37,316 nucleotides of DNA from Evernia prunastri (taxonomy: Eukaryota; Ascomycota; Lecanoromycetes; Lecanorales; Parmeliaceae), in contig NKYR01000207.1 in assembly GCA_003184365.1 (NCBI GenBank), positions 1 to 37,316 on the forward strand. The letters are read 5' to 3'. Each line of letters begins with the position of its first letter. Position 1 is the stretch's first letter. Positions 9,300 to 18,395 of the stretch are shown here, in pieces. The position numbers and the translations under genes were made by a program. The notes below the pieces were generated by a model that saw only the letters and a list, made by a program, of their open reading frames with translations, did not search any database and had not been told where the DNA came from.

Positions 9300-10440
9300 T
9301 TGAGCTATCGCTCTCGGAGTAGCAGTTTGGCATATGACTGCGGCGGTCACACGGTCATGGAATCACTCTACTACTTCAGCTGTCCCCTATCAAACATTTC
9401 AGCTTTCCGGCGACTTGACTGGAAGACTACTTCAGCCTTTCGATGTTCCGTCACAGATTTCAGCCTCTCAGCAATAAGACCATTCCACTTTTGTCAGTTA
9501 CGTTACTAGGAAAGCGCACCAGTGGTTTCCAGTCATATGCCGCTCAATCGTGCGGCAATTCTAGCTTCCTGGATTTTTTGCCGTAAGAGCATTTGACTAC
9601 TTCAGTTATGGGACACGAGATAACTCCAGCTCTTCCCTTATAGGGCCATAGGACCGTTCCAGCTGTTCTAGCTTCCTCGACTGCATCGCCGGAAGACGAT
9701 TTCAGCCTTTCGGCAAGGACTCGTTGAACTCTGTGTTGGATGTGTTGCTTTGAGACTTTCCATCTATCCTGCAGTAGGAGTGTTTCGCCTTTACTCAATT
9801 GCTCAGACTCTCAAATACTCAATTGATATGTTAAGTTGAGTCCAACAAGCATGTTCACACGACTTATATACGCACAATACTCATCCGCACCTAGTCTCGA
9901 TTGTCCCTAGGCCCCACTATCACCGGTGGCGACATACATCCAGATTGATCACCAGCAGCCTTCAGAGAAGTTTCACGCTTCATCCATTCAGGGTTCGGCT
10001 TGATTCGGATCAGAAGCATTCAGCCTCCAACAGCATTAATGCTACAAAGGCAATAAGTACTGCGGCAGTGATGGAGACCAATTCATTGTTGCTATCTATA
10101 CATGCAGCGGCCGTCACGAGATAATTCCAGCTACTTCAGTTGACTCTGGCCTTGGAGCCGTAGGAACACTCCATCTCTTTCAGCTAAAGACCATGACCGC
10201 CGCTCCAGTCGAATGGTCTCTTCAGCTATTTCGACTGTTCAGCCATAGTACCACCCCGCTGTTTCAGCCATAAAGCCGTGGAGCCACTCCAGCCCTTTTT
10301 GACCATGTAGTCAAGAGATCTCTCCCTTACAAACATTACAAACGCCATGGATCTCGCGTAAAAGAGTTAGTCCAGCTATTTTAGCTCTTCCGGCCACGCC
10401 GCCGTGAGAGTATTCAAGCTGCTTTGGCAGCAGCTACCCC
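9300..10440. repeat. Degenerate interspersed repeat tract (CCAGCT..TTCAGC motif)
   Basis: Across about 1.1 kb the phrases TTCAGCT, TTTCAGCC and TCCAGCT recur every few tens of bases, often preceded by GCCGTAGGA or GCCATAGGA (for example 9640-9680, 10140-10180, 10255-10300, 10390-10420). A CACGAGATAA-TCCAGCT phrase occurs at about 9612 and 10115. Units are too diverged to define one period by eye. No gene is seen; short open frames here have no family features. The flank 9027-9299 is also without a gene. Confidence 0.5.
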
Positions 10441-10734
10441 TAATCAACACGTGACTGTCGATTCATGGGATGTTCATTTGCGGTTGGGAGTTTTCTTAGC
10501 GCTGAGATCCTGAACAGGCCTCTTCAAGCTGCTATTTGTTGCTATTTGGGCCAATCACTCACACACATAGTTCATTGTTTATTGGAACATAAGGTGGTCC
10601 GCAGTGTGGCGAACGAGCGTACTAATGCTTTTTCATTGATTACATCCACTCGAAATGCTCATGATTCCCAGCCAACTCTTCCAGCCCTTCGCCCTCTCCC
10701 GAATGACCCATAAAGACCAGGTGAAAACACGACC
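10441..10734. other. No gene recognised
   Basis: The stretch between the degenerate repeat and the second dynamin relic holds no recognisable domain; the end (about 10660-10710) still contains one CCAGCCC-type phrase of the neighbouring repeat tract. Confidence 0.4.
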
Positions 10735-11012
10735 TCGCTGACCTTATAAATCGAATAGAGACAGTCGAGAGCTTCTTCACAAGTGTGGTTCTCCATGTCC
10801 GGATCTACCGCGTCTGAATATTCCCGCGCTGCTCTTCCGGAATCGACTTGTGCACTGGTGTGATTCGAGTTACATCCTGGAAGTAAGACATGTTGGGTGG
10901 CATTATCGATACAATTGGCCAGACGCTTTTCTTCTCTTTCCCTGCGTCTCTTCTTGATCGTGTCTGTGTAGTAGTGATTGTATGTTATCGGATAGCTTTT
11001 GATATCTTCCAT
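10735..11012 (-). pseudogene. Second dynamin-like GTPase relic (start of the GED)
   Basis: On the minus strand an open frame reads a highly charged KKRRREREEKRL helix, then a segment with SNHTSAQVDSGRAAREYSDA and DMENHTCEEALDCLYSIYKV. In fungal dynamin-like proteins this combination lies just before and at the start of the GTPase effector domain. Similarity ends after IYKV and the reading continues into unrelated sequence. Neither the GTPase domain nor the C-terminal end is present. The first ATG (11010-11012) is internal to the family, so this is a fragment. It is from a different subfamily than the relic at 5792-6438. Confidence 0.6.
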
Positions 11013-11068
11013 GCTGGCAAGTCCGGCGGCATTCTCGGACTTATTTTTATAAACGCGATTCTACCTCA

Positions 11069-11290
11069 CGAAGGACAGTCAAGCTTGCCGGTGCTTATCG
11101 AGCAAATGGACAGATTGACGACGCTGTCAAGCTGCTTGAGCATGTCGTCAAGGTTGAAGAAAAGCTAGCCGAAGATCATCCCTCTCGGCTTGCTTCGTAG
11201 CATGCGCTTGCCGGTGCTTACGAAGCAAATGGACAGATTGACGACGCCGTAGGGATTGATAGTAGGCCTTTACCCGATCAGTTTGGATAA
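11069..11290 (+). pseudogene. TPR (kinesin light chain-type) repeat relic of an NLR-like gene
   Basis: The plus strand encodes LAGAYRANGQIDDAVKLLEH, a link ending EDHPSRLAS, a TAG stop, then HALAGAYEANGQIDDAV, i.e. one and a half tetratricopeptide repeats of the type found C-terminal to NB-ARC or NACHT domains in fungi. The stop (11198-11200) stands where the family has glutamine before HALAGAY, so CAG to TAG explains it. A stop 14 codons later ends the frame. The rest of the gene is missing. Confidence 0.7.
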
Positions 11291-11559
11291 GCCTTGAAGG
11301 GTCTACTATGGATCTTTGAAGTTTCCCCTTTCTTTTCTTTTCTCTACTTAAAGACTCCTTGCGCAGAATCAGCATCAGAGCTGCGCCCCCTCGAGCTGGT
11401 TGAAGATGGAGGCAATCGTAGTGACTATTTCCCTTCTGGTTCCCTTCTTTGGGCATTGACTTTGCAACGTGACAATGAAAGAGTGAGGGAAAGCTCTCTG
11501 CCATGTAAATACAGCGGATGTTAGGGAATTAGAGGCTGTCTGGAGTAGGAGTTTCAGAG
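11291..11559. other. No gene recognised
   Basis: Open frames on both strands across this stretch show no family features. It separates the TPR relic from the dispersed repeat. Confidence 0.35.
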
Positions 11560-12290
11560 TGGTTCATCCCATGAGTGATGGCGTACACCAAAAATGGGCC
11601 ACCCTATCAGGCATGGTCCACCCTATCAGCAGTGGTGTGCACCAAAAGTGGTCCACCCCATGAGTAATGGGGTACACCAAAAATGGCTCACACCACGGGC
11701 AGTGGTTTACATCAGCGATACAACACTCTTATGGCTAATTGCAGCTCTGGCGATTCACTGACTATCCATAAGGTCATGCGTAGTTGAAGAATAAACTATT
11801 CGTGGCCGGTTGGAATACTTGAATTTATCTACGCTGAAGCTAATGCCATCGTATCATTGATATTCCCAAGCAGTTGTTCCCAAGCAATTCTCAAAGCTGA
11901 AACCAAGCAGAATACACTTTTTTTAGACCTAGTGGACCCAGCAAGTCCGTTTTTTGAAGTTCTGAAGTTCACTGAGGTCACTTCTTAGTAGATCAAACGA
12001 CTTCCACTTTTGAACGCCGAAGGTCCAAAAGTTATTGCGGATTCAGCGAGTCAGTTCTGGAGACTCTGTCGGGATTGAGGGTGCTCCTAGTGGATTTAGC
12101 CAGATCACTGAACGCCATAGGAGGATGCTTTCAGGAGATTTCTTCTAAGACCGTTCCCTAAGACGTCCCATAGGCAGGATACAAAGAGCAACAAGAAATA
12201 TGTACCGGGTAAATGACATAAGCACGACTCAGCTCAGCTCTATTCGAAAATTCTATAGACCCAAGCAGATACCTAGCAACAAGCAGAGTC
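11560..12290 (+). repeat. Dispersed repeat, middle copy (empty site of the solo LTR)
   Basis: Two blocks (about 11560-11820 and 12138-12290) match 31686-31842 plus 32086-32280 in the same orientation. The first contains TGGTCCACCCCATGAGTAA-type palindromic phrases, the second AGGATACAAAGAGCAACAAG and neighbours. Between them lie about 320 bases absent from the right copy, with no recognisable gene. At 11770 the sequence passes straight through GACTATCC, where the right copy carries the LTR. Confidence 0.75.
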
Positions 12291-12834
12291 CATTCCTAAT
12301 GCTGTGTCTGGAGAGTGTAGGTCCTAGGAGATCTGGCTTGGGAGAGCTAGTCTACACACGATTATTTTTCAGGGAAGCGGGAACCTATTCTTAATTTTTT
12401 TTAGGGGTGGGAAGGGAGAGGGGGGGACCTATGTTGTATAATTAGGTTTTGTGGGGTTTTGGGGTGCCACATTTGGTCTCACCCAAAGTAGATTTTTGTT
12501 AAAGTGAAACGTGCATGAGTCCGATGATCTATTTTGTAGTGGCAGTTTTGGATGGATATTCAAAGGTGAACCACCCCCCTCGTGGTGTTGGAGGGAAGAG
12601 ACGGTACACCTTGTCCTGGCAGGTTCCTGCTCTTCAATCGTGCTTCAGCTTGTCTAAGTCGAGTTCACTTCAAAATACCACGAGTCCATCGAGTGGGAAC
12701 GGCAAGCATCGCGTTGGATACGGTGGATGATACGGTGTTCGAGAGCCGTATGGCGGTCTGGAACGCATCGCAGTATGCCCTTGGAAGCCTGGCATCCGAG
12801 TTTTGTTCGGACGTGAGCTCAATCGGGACTTGAC
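12291..12834. other. No gene recognised
   Basis: It contains a purine-rich G run near 12407-12430 and open frames without family features. Similarity to the nuclease 3' flank begins sharply at about 12835. Confidence 0.35.
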
Positions 12835-13080
12835 ATGACCAGTCGACCTGACACCAAAGGTACCATACTCAGCGCCCTATGACGTCTTCGGTCACCTCCA
12901 TCGGAGCTCTTAGTGGTGTTGCACACCAAAGCACAGCCCTGCAAATGCCTGAACCGCGAATGCACGCCATCCAACCTCCCAGCGGCAGAATCCGTGCCGG
13001 TAATACACGACAGCTGGAGCGGGTTGTGCTGGTAAATCAGCTTCCGCGCGCCATCATCGCCGCAGATGTGCCTCTTTGCA
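12835..13080. repeat. Conserved 3' flank of the nuclease gene (copy)
   Basis: About 245 bases downstream of the minus-strand nuclease fragment match 34370-34615, the 3' flank of the intact nuclease gene, from GACCAGTCGACCTG through GCCGCAGATGT. It is probably 3' untranslated and flanking sequence that was duplicated with the gene. No coding potential is evident. Confidence 0.7.
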
Positions 13081-13359
13081 CTAGAGCCTGGGTTCTCTAT
13101 AGATGACTTGTGAGGCTTCAGGTGTCCTGCTAGGCCTCTTCTTGACTTGAGACGCTTTCATGGATTGTCGCTTCGGGGAGACTTTGGGTGGAAGATTCGT
13201 TTGGGCTCTGACCGGAGTTCTGTGACTGGAGCTAGTACACGTACCAACGTCCAGGGCAAGCTCGTCAGTTGACGTCTCAGATTCTGGGTGAGTGGCCTCG
13301 TTCGATGACAATGATACAAAGCTCTGCGTGGATGAAACCAAATCTGAATGTTCCGCATC
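13081..13359 (-). pseudogene. Nuclease-family C-terminal fragment, cut by an assembly join
   Basis: The minus strand encodes the low-complexity, Ser/Pro/Lys-rich C-terminal tail of the nuclease family (DLVSSTQSFVSLSSNEATHP.. to ..YREPRL). Bases 13042-13359 repeat almost exactly at 13361-13678, with only a few substitutions and small indels. The fragment ends at the N at 13360, so it is probably either an unmerged contig end or one allele of the next copy, not a separate gene. Confidence 0.7.
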
Positions 13360-13360
13360 N
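13360..13360. other. Single-N assembly join
   Basis: One N separates two sequences that overlap: the base after the N restarts about 318 bases upstream in the same sequence. This looks like two contigs joined without merging their overlap. Confidence 0.8.
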
Positions 13361-13399
13361 TTCCGCACGCCATCATCGCCGCAGATGTGCCTCTTTGCA

Positions 13400-14425
13400 C
13401 TAGAGCCTGGGTTCTCTATAGATGACTTGTGAGGCTTCAGGTCTCCTGCTAGGCCTCTTCTTGACTTGAGGCGCTTTCATGGATTGTCGATTCGGGGAGA
13501 CGTTGGGTGGAAGATTCGTTTGGGCTCTGACCGGAGTTCTGTGACTGGAGCTAGTCAACATACCAACGTCCAGGGCAAGCTCGTCAGTTGACGTCTCAGA
13601 TTCTGGGTGAGTGGCCTCGTTCGATGACAATGATACAAAGCTCTGCGTGGATGAAACCAAATCTGAATGTTCCGCATCTGGCACCTTGCCGTTTGCCGCA
13701 ATCATAAGTTCTTCCCGTTTCTCTTTCGCCCAGTCCCTAGCGTTCCTTAAAGCGCTAGCTCCTTGTCGGAAGGTATCTGGGTTCCCGGTCATATCCCAGC
13801 CATTCAGTTGGGTCATTCGGCATTCAATTGGGATTTCGGGACTCATAGAAGGAGTTAGGTGTGTCGAGTATAACTTTAGGGCTCCTGTGCCACCATGATA
13901 AGTCGACGTGATCGTATACGCATTGTTGTCGTAAGCAGTCTCTGGGTCAACGTATGACCGAAGCTCATGCATCCCACGGGCACCGAAAGCACCGTCATAT
14001 AAAGCTTGTCGCTTGCACACGGCGGTATTCCCATTGGGTCCTTTCCCCTCCGTGAAGAAGTTGGGTAAGCACGGTGCAGCGGTGTTCGTCGACGGCACGA
14101 TGTAAGGCCCTAGCTCTTCCCGGATCTGCTTGTTGAGATCCGCCGGAAGGCTCCCATCGTAGCAGTCTGGCTTGGCCTTGGTGATAGAGCCATCGGTCAG
14201 GTGTTTGAGGTTTCCGAAGAGAAGGTTCTCCTGTAAGGGAATGTCGGAGGTGCCAGCGATGATCGGGAATGCCTTACTCATCACAGTGTTTTCGGTCAAA
14301 GCCTGCATGTTTGTTTTTTCAAACTTCCGAAACGCTTCACGAGGAAAGCGCGATGGCGAAAGAGAAGGCCATGGCTGCGCTAGCCTCTCATTTATTTCCT
14401 CCCAATTGTCCGGATATACGGAGCC
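13400..14425 (-). pseudogene. PD-(D/E)XK-like nuclease copy lacking its N-terminal part
   Basis: From about DNWEEINERLAQPWPSLSPS to the stop at 13400 this minus-strand frame is open and parallels the intact gene at 34616-36169. It includes the candidate catalytic signature: Asp in KPDCYDG, then about 40 residues on the NFFTEGKGP strand (E-x-K) and the following helix CKRQALYDGAFGARGMHEL. The N-terminal 160 or so residues, including exon 1, are replaced at about 14425 by the tail of a KilA-N gene ending in TGA. No usable ATG precedes the conserved part except internal ones (for example the Met before QALTENTV), so expression of an intact protein is unlikely, though a shortened nuclease domain could be made. 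Confidence 0.75.
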
Positions 14426-14440
14426 ATCACTAACCCCCAA

Positions 14441-14860
14441 TCATGTCGGTGCGAATAGATCACCCAAGCTGCCATAGTGCGAGGCCGTTTTCCAACTGGA
14501 TGGCCTCAACTGAGGTTCTACTTTTGTCAATTCCGAGAGCTGAGGCCGAGAATCCCAAACCTCGTATTGTACACTTTTGGCGGAAGGTGAATGAGGGTCT
14601 ACAAGTTCAAGACGAGAAGACCTGGTGTCACGTCCTAACGGGCGCGACGATGTCGCGTCCTTTGCACAACGGATTGATGGTGCCGGTTGAGCGTTTCGTT
14701 GTATCGGACAGGGTTCGCGAGATGTGACACTATCCCCTGAGCCTGCTACGTCTGAGCCTGAATCCGTCTCATCTGCGTCCTCCACTTCGATTGGCCCATC
14801 GAGAATGGACTCTCCTGGTAATGTTGGCGGTGGATCTCGGTTCCAGATACCCCTAGACTC
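14441..14860 (-). pseudogene. KilA-N gene C-terminal tail joined head-on to a nuclease copy
   Basis: The minus strand is open from 14860 to the TGA at 14441-14443 and matches the last 140 residues of the gene at 26531-30284 (SGSDVAGSGDSV.. YEVWDSRPQLS .. HYGSLGDLFAP). Unlike the relic at 5480-5745 it has no internal stop, so its frame is under or recently under constraint. It starts at the N at 14861, so whether kinase and KilA-N modules exist upstream cannot be told. Similarity to the parent continues about 18 bases past the stop and then switches to nuclease sequence. Confidence 0.7.
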
Positions 14861-14861
14861 N
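14861..14861. other. Single-N assembly join
   Basis: One N separates KilA-N tail sequence from a nuclease fragment that is nearly identical to 13978-14381. The two sides are not shown to be adjacent in the genome. Confidence 0.75.
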
Positions 14862-15265
14862 GGGCACCGAAAGCACCGTCATATAAAGCTTGTCGCTTGC
14901 ACACGGCGGTATTCCCATTGGGTCCTTTCCCCTCCGTGAAGAAGTTGGGTAAGCACGGTGCAGCGGTGTTCGTCGACGGCACGATGTAAGGCCCTAGCTC
15001 TTCCCGGATCTGCTTGTTGAGATCCGCCGGAAGGCTCCCATCGTAGCAGTCTGGCTTGGCCTTGGTGATAGAGCCATCGGTCAGGTGTTTGAGGTTTCCG
15101 AAGAGAAGGTTCTCCTGTAAGGGAATGTCGGAGGTGCCAGCGATGATCGGGAATGCCTTACTCATCACAGTGTTTTCGGTCAAAGCCTGCATGTTTGTTT
15201 TTTCAAACTTCCGAAACGCTTCACGAGGAAAGCGCGATGGCGAAAGAGAAGGCCGTGGCTGCGCT
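14862..15265 (-). pseudogene. Nuclease-family middle fragment
   Basis: These 404 bases match 13978-14381 with about one difference seen by eye. They encode the catalytic core portion (KPDCYDG and FFTEGKGP) but lack both ends: the 3' side is at the N and the 5' side switches at 15266 to unrelated sequence. Because of the near identity this may be a very recent duplicate or an assembly product. Confidence 0.7.
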
Positions 15266-15514
15266 TCCAATCTAACGACACTGGAAACTTTCATCCACAG
15301 CAAAAACTCCAAGGGTGTAACTAAGACAGACCGGGACAACCCACAACTCAATCAAGACGGATTGTCGCAAATTGATGCGCAACTAAAGGCCATTCCTTCA
15401 CTGAACAGGGTCATCGTCAGAATCTTCGATGGAACTCCAACACCTTCAGTAATTGATTTAATGCAAGGGCTTGGGTGGGTTGTCTTGCGCAGCCACGGGA
15501 AACTATGCTAGTGA

Positions 15515-15784
15515 CGGGTTCCGAAAGGGAGGTACGGCATCGCGTCCGCCGCCAGCGTCGCTAAAGACATGCTCCGCAGCTTCGAGTCCATCCGGATCGA
15601 GTTGATAGTTGGCATCGGAGGAGGGGCACCCAGCGGCAAGCATGATATCAGACTCGGTGACGTCGTGGTCGGCTGTCCTGTGAAGAAGGGGAGAGTAGGT
15701 AATTCTGAAATACCACAAGGATTGCGTAGTACCACACTGGCAGCTTCGATTGGCCTCCTGTTGTCGATTAGTGAACTCCAATAA
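15515..15784 (+). pseudogene. Nucleoside phosphorylase-like (PNP/UDP) domain relic of an NLR
   Basis: The plus strand reads YGIASAASVAKDML, then ELIVGIGGGAPS, HDIRLGDVVVG, which is the N-terminal part of the PNP_UDP-type domain that heads many fungal NACHT or NB-ARC proteins. The frame has stops immediately upstream (15509-15514) and runs out at 15782-15784 after a short unrelated end. No ATG start, NACHT domain or repeats follow. Upstream 15266-15511 is open on the plus strand but was not identified. Confidence 0.7.
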
Positions 15785-16002
15785 ATAATGTATTCGCGAT
15801 TATATTGGGGTCTTCCTTGGTCGTGGACTTCTTAGTGAGACTGACTCTTTNNNNNNNNNNNNNNNNNNNNNCGTAGTACCACACTGGCAGCTTCGATTGG
15901 CCTCCTGTTGTCGATTAGTGAACTCCAATAAATAATGTATTCGCGATTATATTGGGGTCTTACTTGGTCGTGGACTTCTTAGTGAGACTGACTCGACTGA
16001 CT
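15725..16002. repeat. 126-base direct duplication around a 21-N gap
   Basis: Bases 15725-15850 and 15872-16002 are the same sequence (CGTAGTACCACACTGG onward) with one substitution and a small indel at the end, separated by 21 Ns (15851-15871). This is best explained as unmerged contig ends. 16003-16275 shows no gene. Confidence 0.8.
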
Positions 16003-16275
16003 CTTTGTTAACTCCATTCGTGAACAATATGATTTGTTATATTGAAACATTTGAGATGCAGTCTAGCTGGTCAGGACGGCGTATTGCACATCTAATGACC
16101 AATGTTATGGCAAAAGGAAAGAAGGATCTATTCTACTTTCGACTTGTAGTATCGGTTGACATTTCGCCTCTGCTACATAACGAAACTATTGATCCCCAGA
16201 AAGGCCCTCAACCTATTCCTGAAGCTGTTGTGAATATGTCGTTCTTGCCAGGACTCGGGTCTCCAATGCCCTGAC

Positions 16276-17655
16276 TCACAGCTCATCTTTATAATGTGAG
16301 CTCGAAAGTGGTGCAGACGGGGTATTCAGTTCCGCACCTTGGTATCTTTTTCCAAATGTCTTCATCTCGGAAGTCAATGCTTTGAGGTGCGTGAAGCCAT
16401 TAGCGTCCTCGCCCAAGCCCCAAGCGAATGCGCCTCCCAGGTTCTTCTTCTCCATAATGGTTGGGAATTTCTTGGCTATAACATCTGGTGTATCCCAGCT
16501 CCACCAAAGATTTTCCTCCGAATCCCAGTAGTAGTGACCACCACCTTCGCTGTCATATTTTCCGTGCGCCATGGCTCTATTGTATGAGACAGACACTTCT
16601 GCAGGAACAGGTTCGTGCCATGAGAAGGCACCCGCGCGGCCAAGGTCAGCGCCGGTCAAGGGATCTTCCATCAGGGTTGTCTTGCAGCCTACAGGATTGA
16701 TGTCGCATCCTCCTTGAGGATCAGTCTTGTACCATTTTATGTAGAAGGCAAAACCCAGATTCATCTTATTGGTCGGAATGCCTCTCTCCTCGTAGGCATT
16801 GATAGCGGTCAGAGACTGCGCGATGCCGGTATGGTGTTTAGTGACGTTGTCTCTCCTGTTCATCAGATCGTAGGCCATGACGTTGAAGAAATCTAAAGGT
16901 GCACTGATTGCCGGTATCATGGCCTCGGTGAAGGCCAGCATATCTCTAGGGAGTCCTGGTACAGCAGCCGAGATAAGTTTGTTTGGACCTAGGGCAGAGC
17001 GAATCTCCGAAAGCAGCAAGGGATATGCTTCAATCTCCCAAGCCTTGTCAGAGTTTGGGATCTGCTTGTAGTCCTCGCCATTCCCGCTGCCTAACAGTCA
17101 GTGACGCACATCCTGCCAAAGGCAACGAGAACTTAGGAATAGGCAAAATGAAGCAGTTACGAACCCCGGGTATTCCCAATCAATGTCAACGCCTAGCGGA
17201 AAATGTTAGTATACCATTTCCAAATTCAACGCTTTAAGCCTACCATCTGCGCCAGTGGCATCTATCATTACCTTCACATTGTGCGCGAACAGCTTACGTG
17301 TGGTGTCTGTCGCTGCGGCGATGTCGAAGCCTGCGGTATCGCCCCAGCCTCCAATCGCTACCATGATGGCCGTTCCGTCAGTAAACTTTGAACGAGCTAT
17401 CTCTACCGTCGTGAAGAGAGGCCATGATGATGGCTCCACTTGATTGAATGTTGCCGGGCTCATGAAAGCTAGAGCCACATGTGTAATGTCTGAGACAAGA
17501 GATTTGTCAGGCACAACATTGTGCTGACTATTGCACAATGAGAGAGGTACAAAAGTGATGGGCATCGAACTGACGCACCCTGTAAGATACATGATATATC
17601 TGGTAGTTGCCATCTGAGCCATCGCAATGAGGAGAGATAAGACGCGCATGAACAT
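16276..17655 (-). CDS. GH18 chitinase with a C-terminal KDEL
   Basis: Exons 17579-17655, 17244-17527, 17165-17192 and 16276-17086 join in phase into 399 residues; introns are 51, 51 and 78 bases. The GH18 active site DGVDIDWE (about residues 120-127, catalytic Glu last) is reconstituted across intron 2. Other family features are ALAFMSP, AIGGWG, the MAYDLMNRRD strand and a C-terminal WGLGED. The enzyme should hydrolyse beta-1,4-GlcNAc chains. The upstream Met (17653-17655) gives a hydrophobic start (MFMRVLSLLIAMAQM) that could act as a signal peptide; a later Met near 17611 would not. The protein ends in KDEL, the ER retrieval signal, so an ER-resident role in N-glycan or chitin-oligomer turnover is more likely than secretion. 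It is divergent from the NLR at 18396. Confidence 0.9.
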
Positions 17656-18395
17656 CTCGCAGTTAGACGTAAGTTCAAGCGGTTGAGTATATGGATATGT
17701 ATGTAGGACGACCCTACACTGGCATCTGGCGGCTCTCACAACACCGGCACCTAACACTTCGCTAGTGCTGCCCCTGACTCCGATTCACACAAAGAAATGC
17801 TAGAAAGATGTGGAGACAAGAAATTGCGAGCTCAGCCTTGAGATAGACATTGAATTGCTGGCATGTCGGGGAACTTCCGCCCGCGCACTATGCTGCATAC
17901 GGTAGGTGGGGCAGGCTTAGGGCGTCTGGTCCAGCGGCTCTAATTGCCATATCGCCCCTCGCCCCAGAGGTCTACTCGTAACATGGCGAAGATAATGCAA
18001 GTGACACCACATGGACTTCAATGACCAAAACTCGGATCAGAGATAATCCTGTGTAGCCATACTGCATATACTGGTCCTTTGTGTATTTTAAATTTATATT
18101 GATGAAGAAACAGCATCAAACATCATCATTATCCACCTTGAAGTATGCTGACTGGCGCTTCGGTACAGCAACCAATTATTTTATTAGCCACTACTCCCCT
18201 ACCTCGTGTGACCCCTATCACAATGCGTCATGCAACTTCCGTCACAGCGGCTGAACGAAAACCATTGCCTTTGACCAAGCATCAGCTCAGCCGGCGTTCC
18301 TGTTCCCCAGTTTCTTGACCTTGCTCTTTCTCTGCTAGTATATACATTAGGACAAAAGGCAAATATCTATAGTACCTGATTGTTTTATATGCGAT
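17656..18395. promoter_or_regulatory. Intergenic region between divergent chitinase and NLR genes
   Basis: This 740-base spacer holds no gene. A TATA-like GTATATACA lies at 18338-18346, about 50 bases before the NLR start codon. The chitinase-proximal part (17656-17760) is open on the minus strand, but that extension lacks family similarity and is taken as 5' untranslated. Confidence 0.5.

Noticed and set aside
11148..11504. A 118-codon minus-strand open frame
   Set aside because: It begins antisense to the TPR relic and has no recognisable content.
13400..14440. A complete nuclease gene starting at 14440
   Set aside because: The frame opens at TTG within the sequence joined from the KilA-N tail; no plausible start precedes the conserved part and the N-terminal exon is missing.
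14441..14727. A plus-strand gene over the KilA-N tail copy (and 29998-30276 minus at the parent)
   Set aside because: Both are the same antisense shadow of the tail coding sequence.
15056..15511. A 151-codon plus-strand gene
   Set aside because: Its first half is antisense to the nuclease fragment; only the second half (15266-15511) could be real and it was not recognised.
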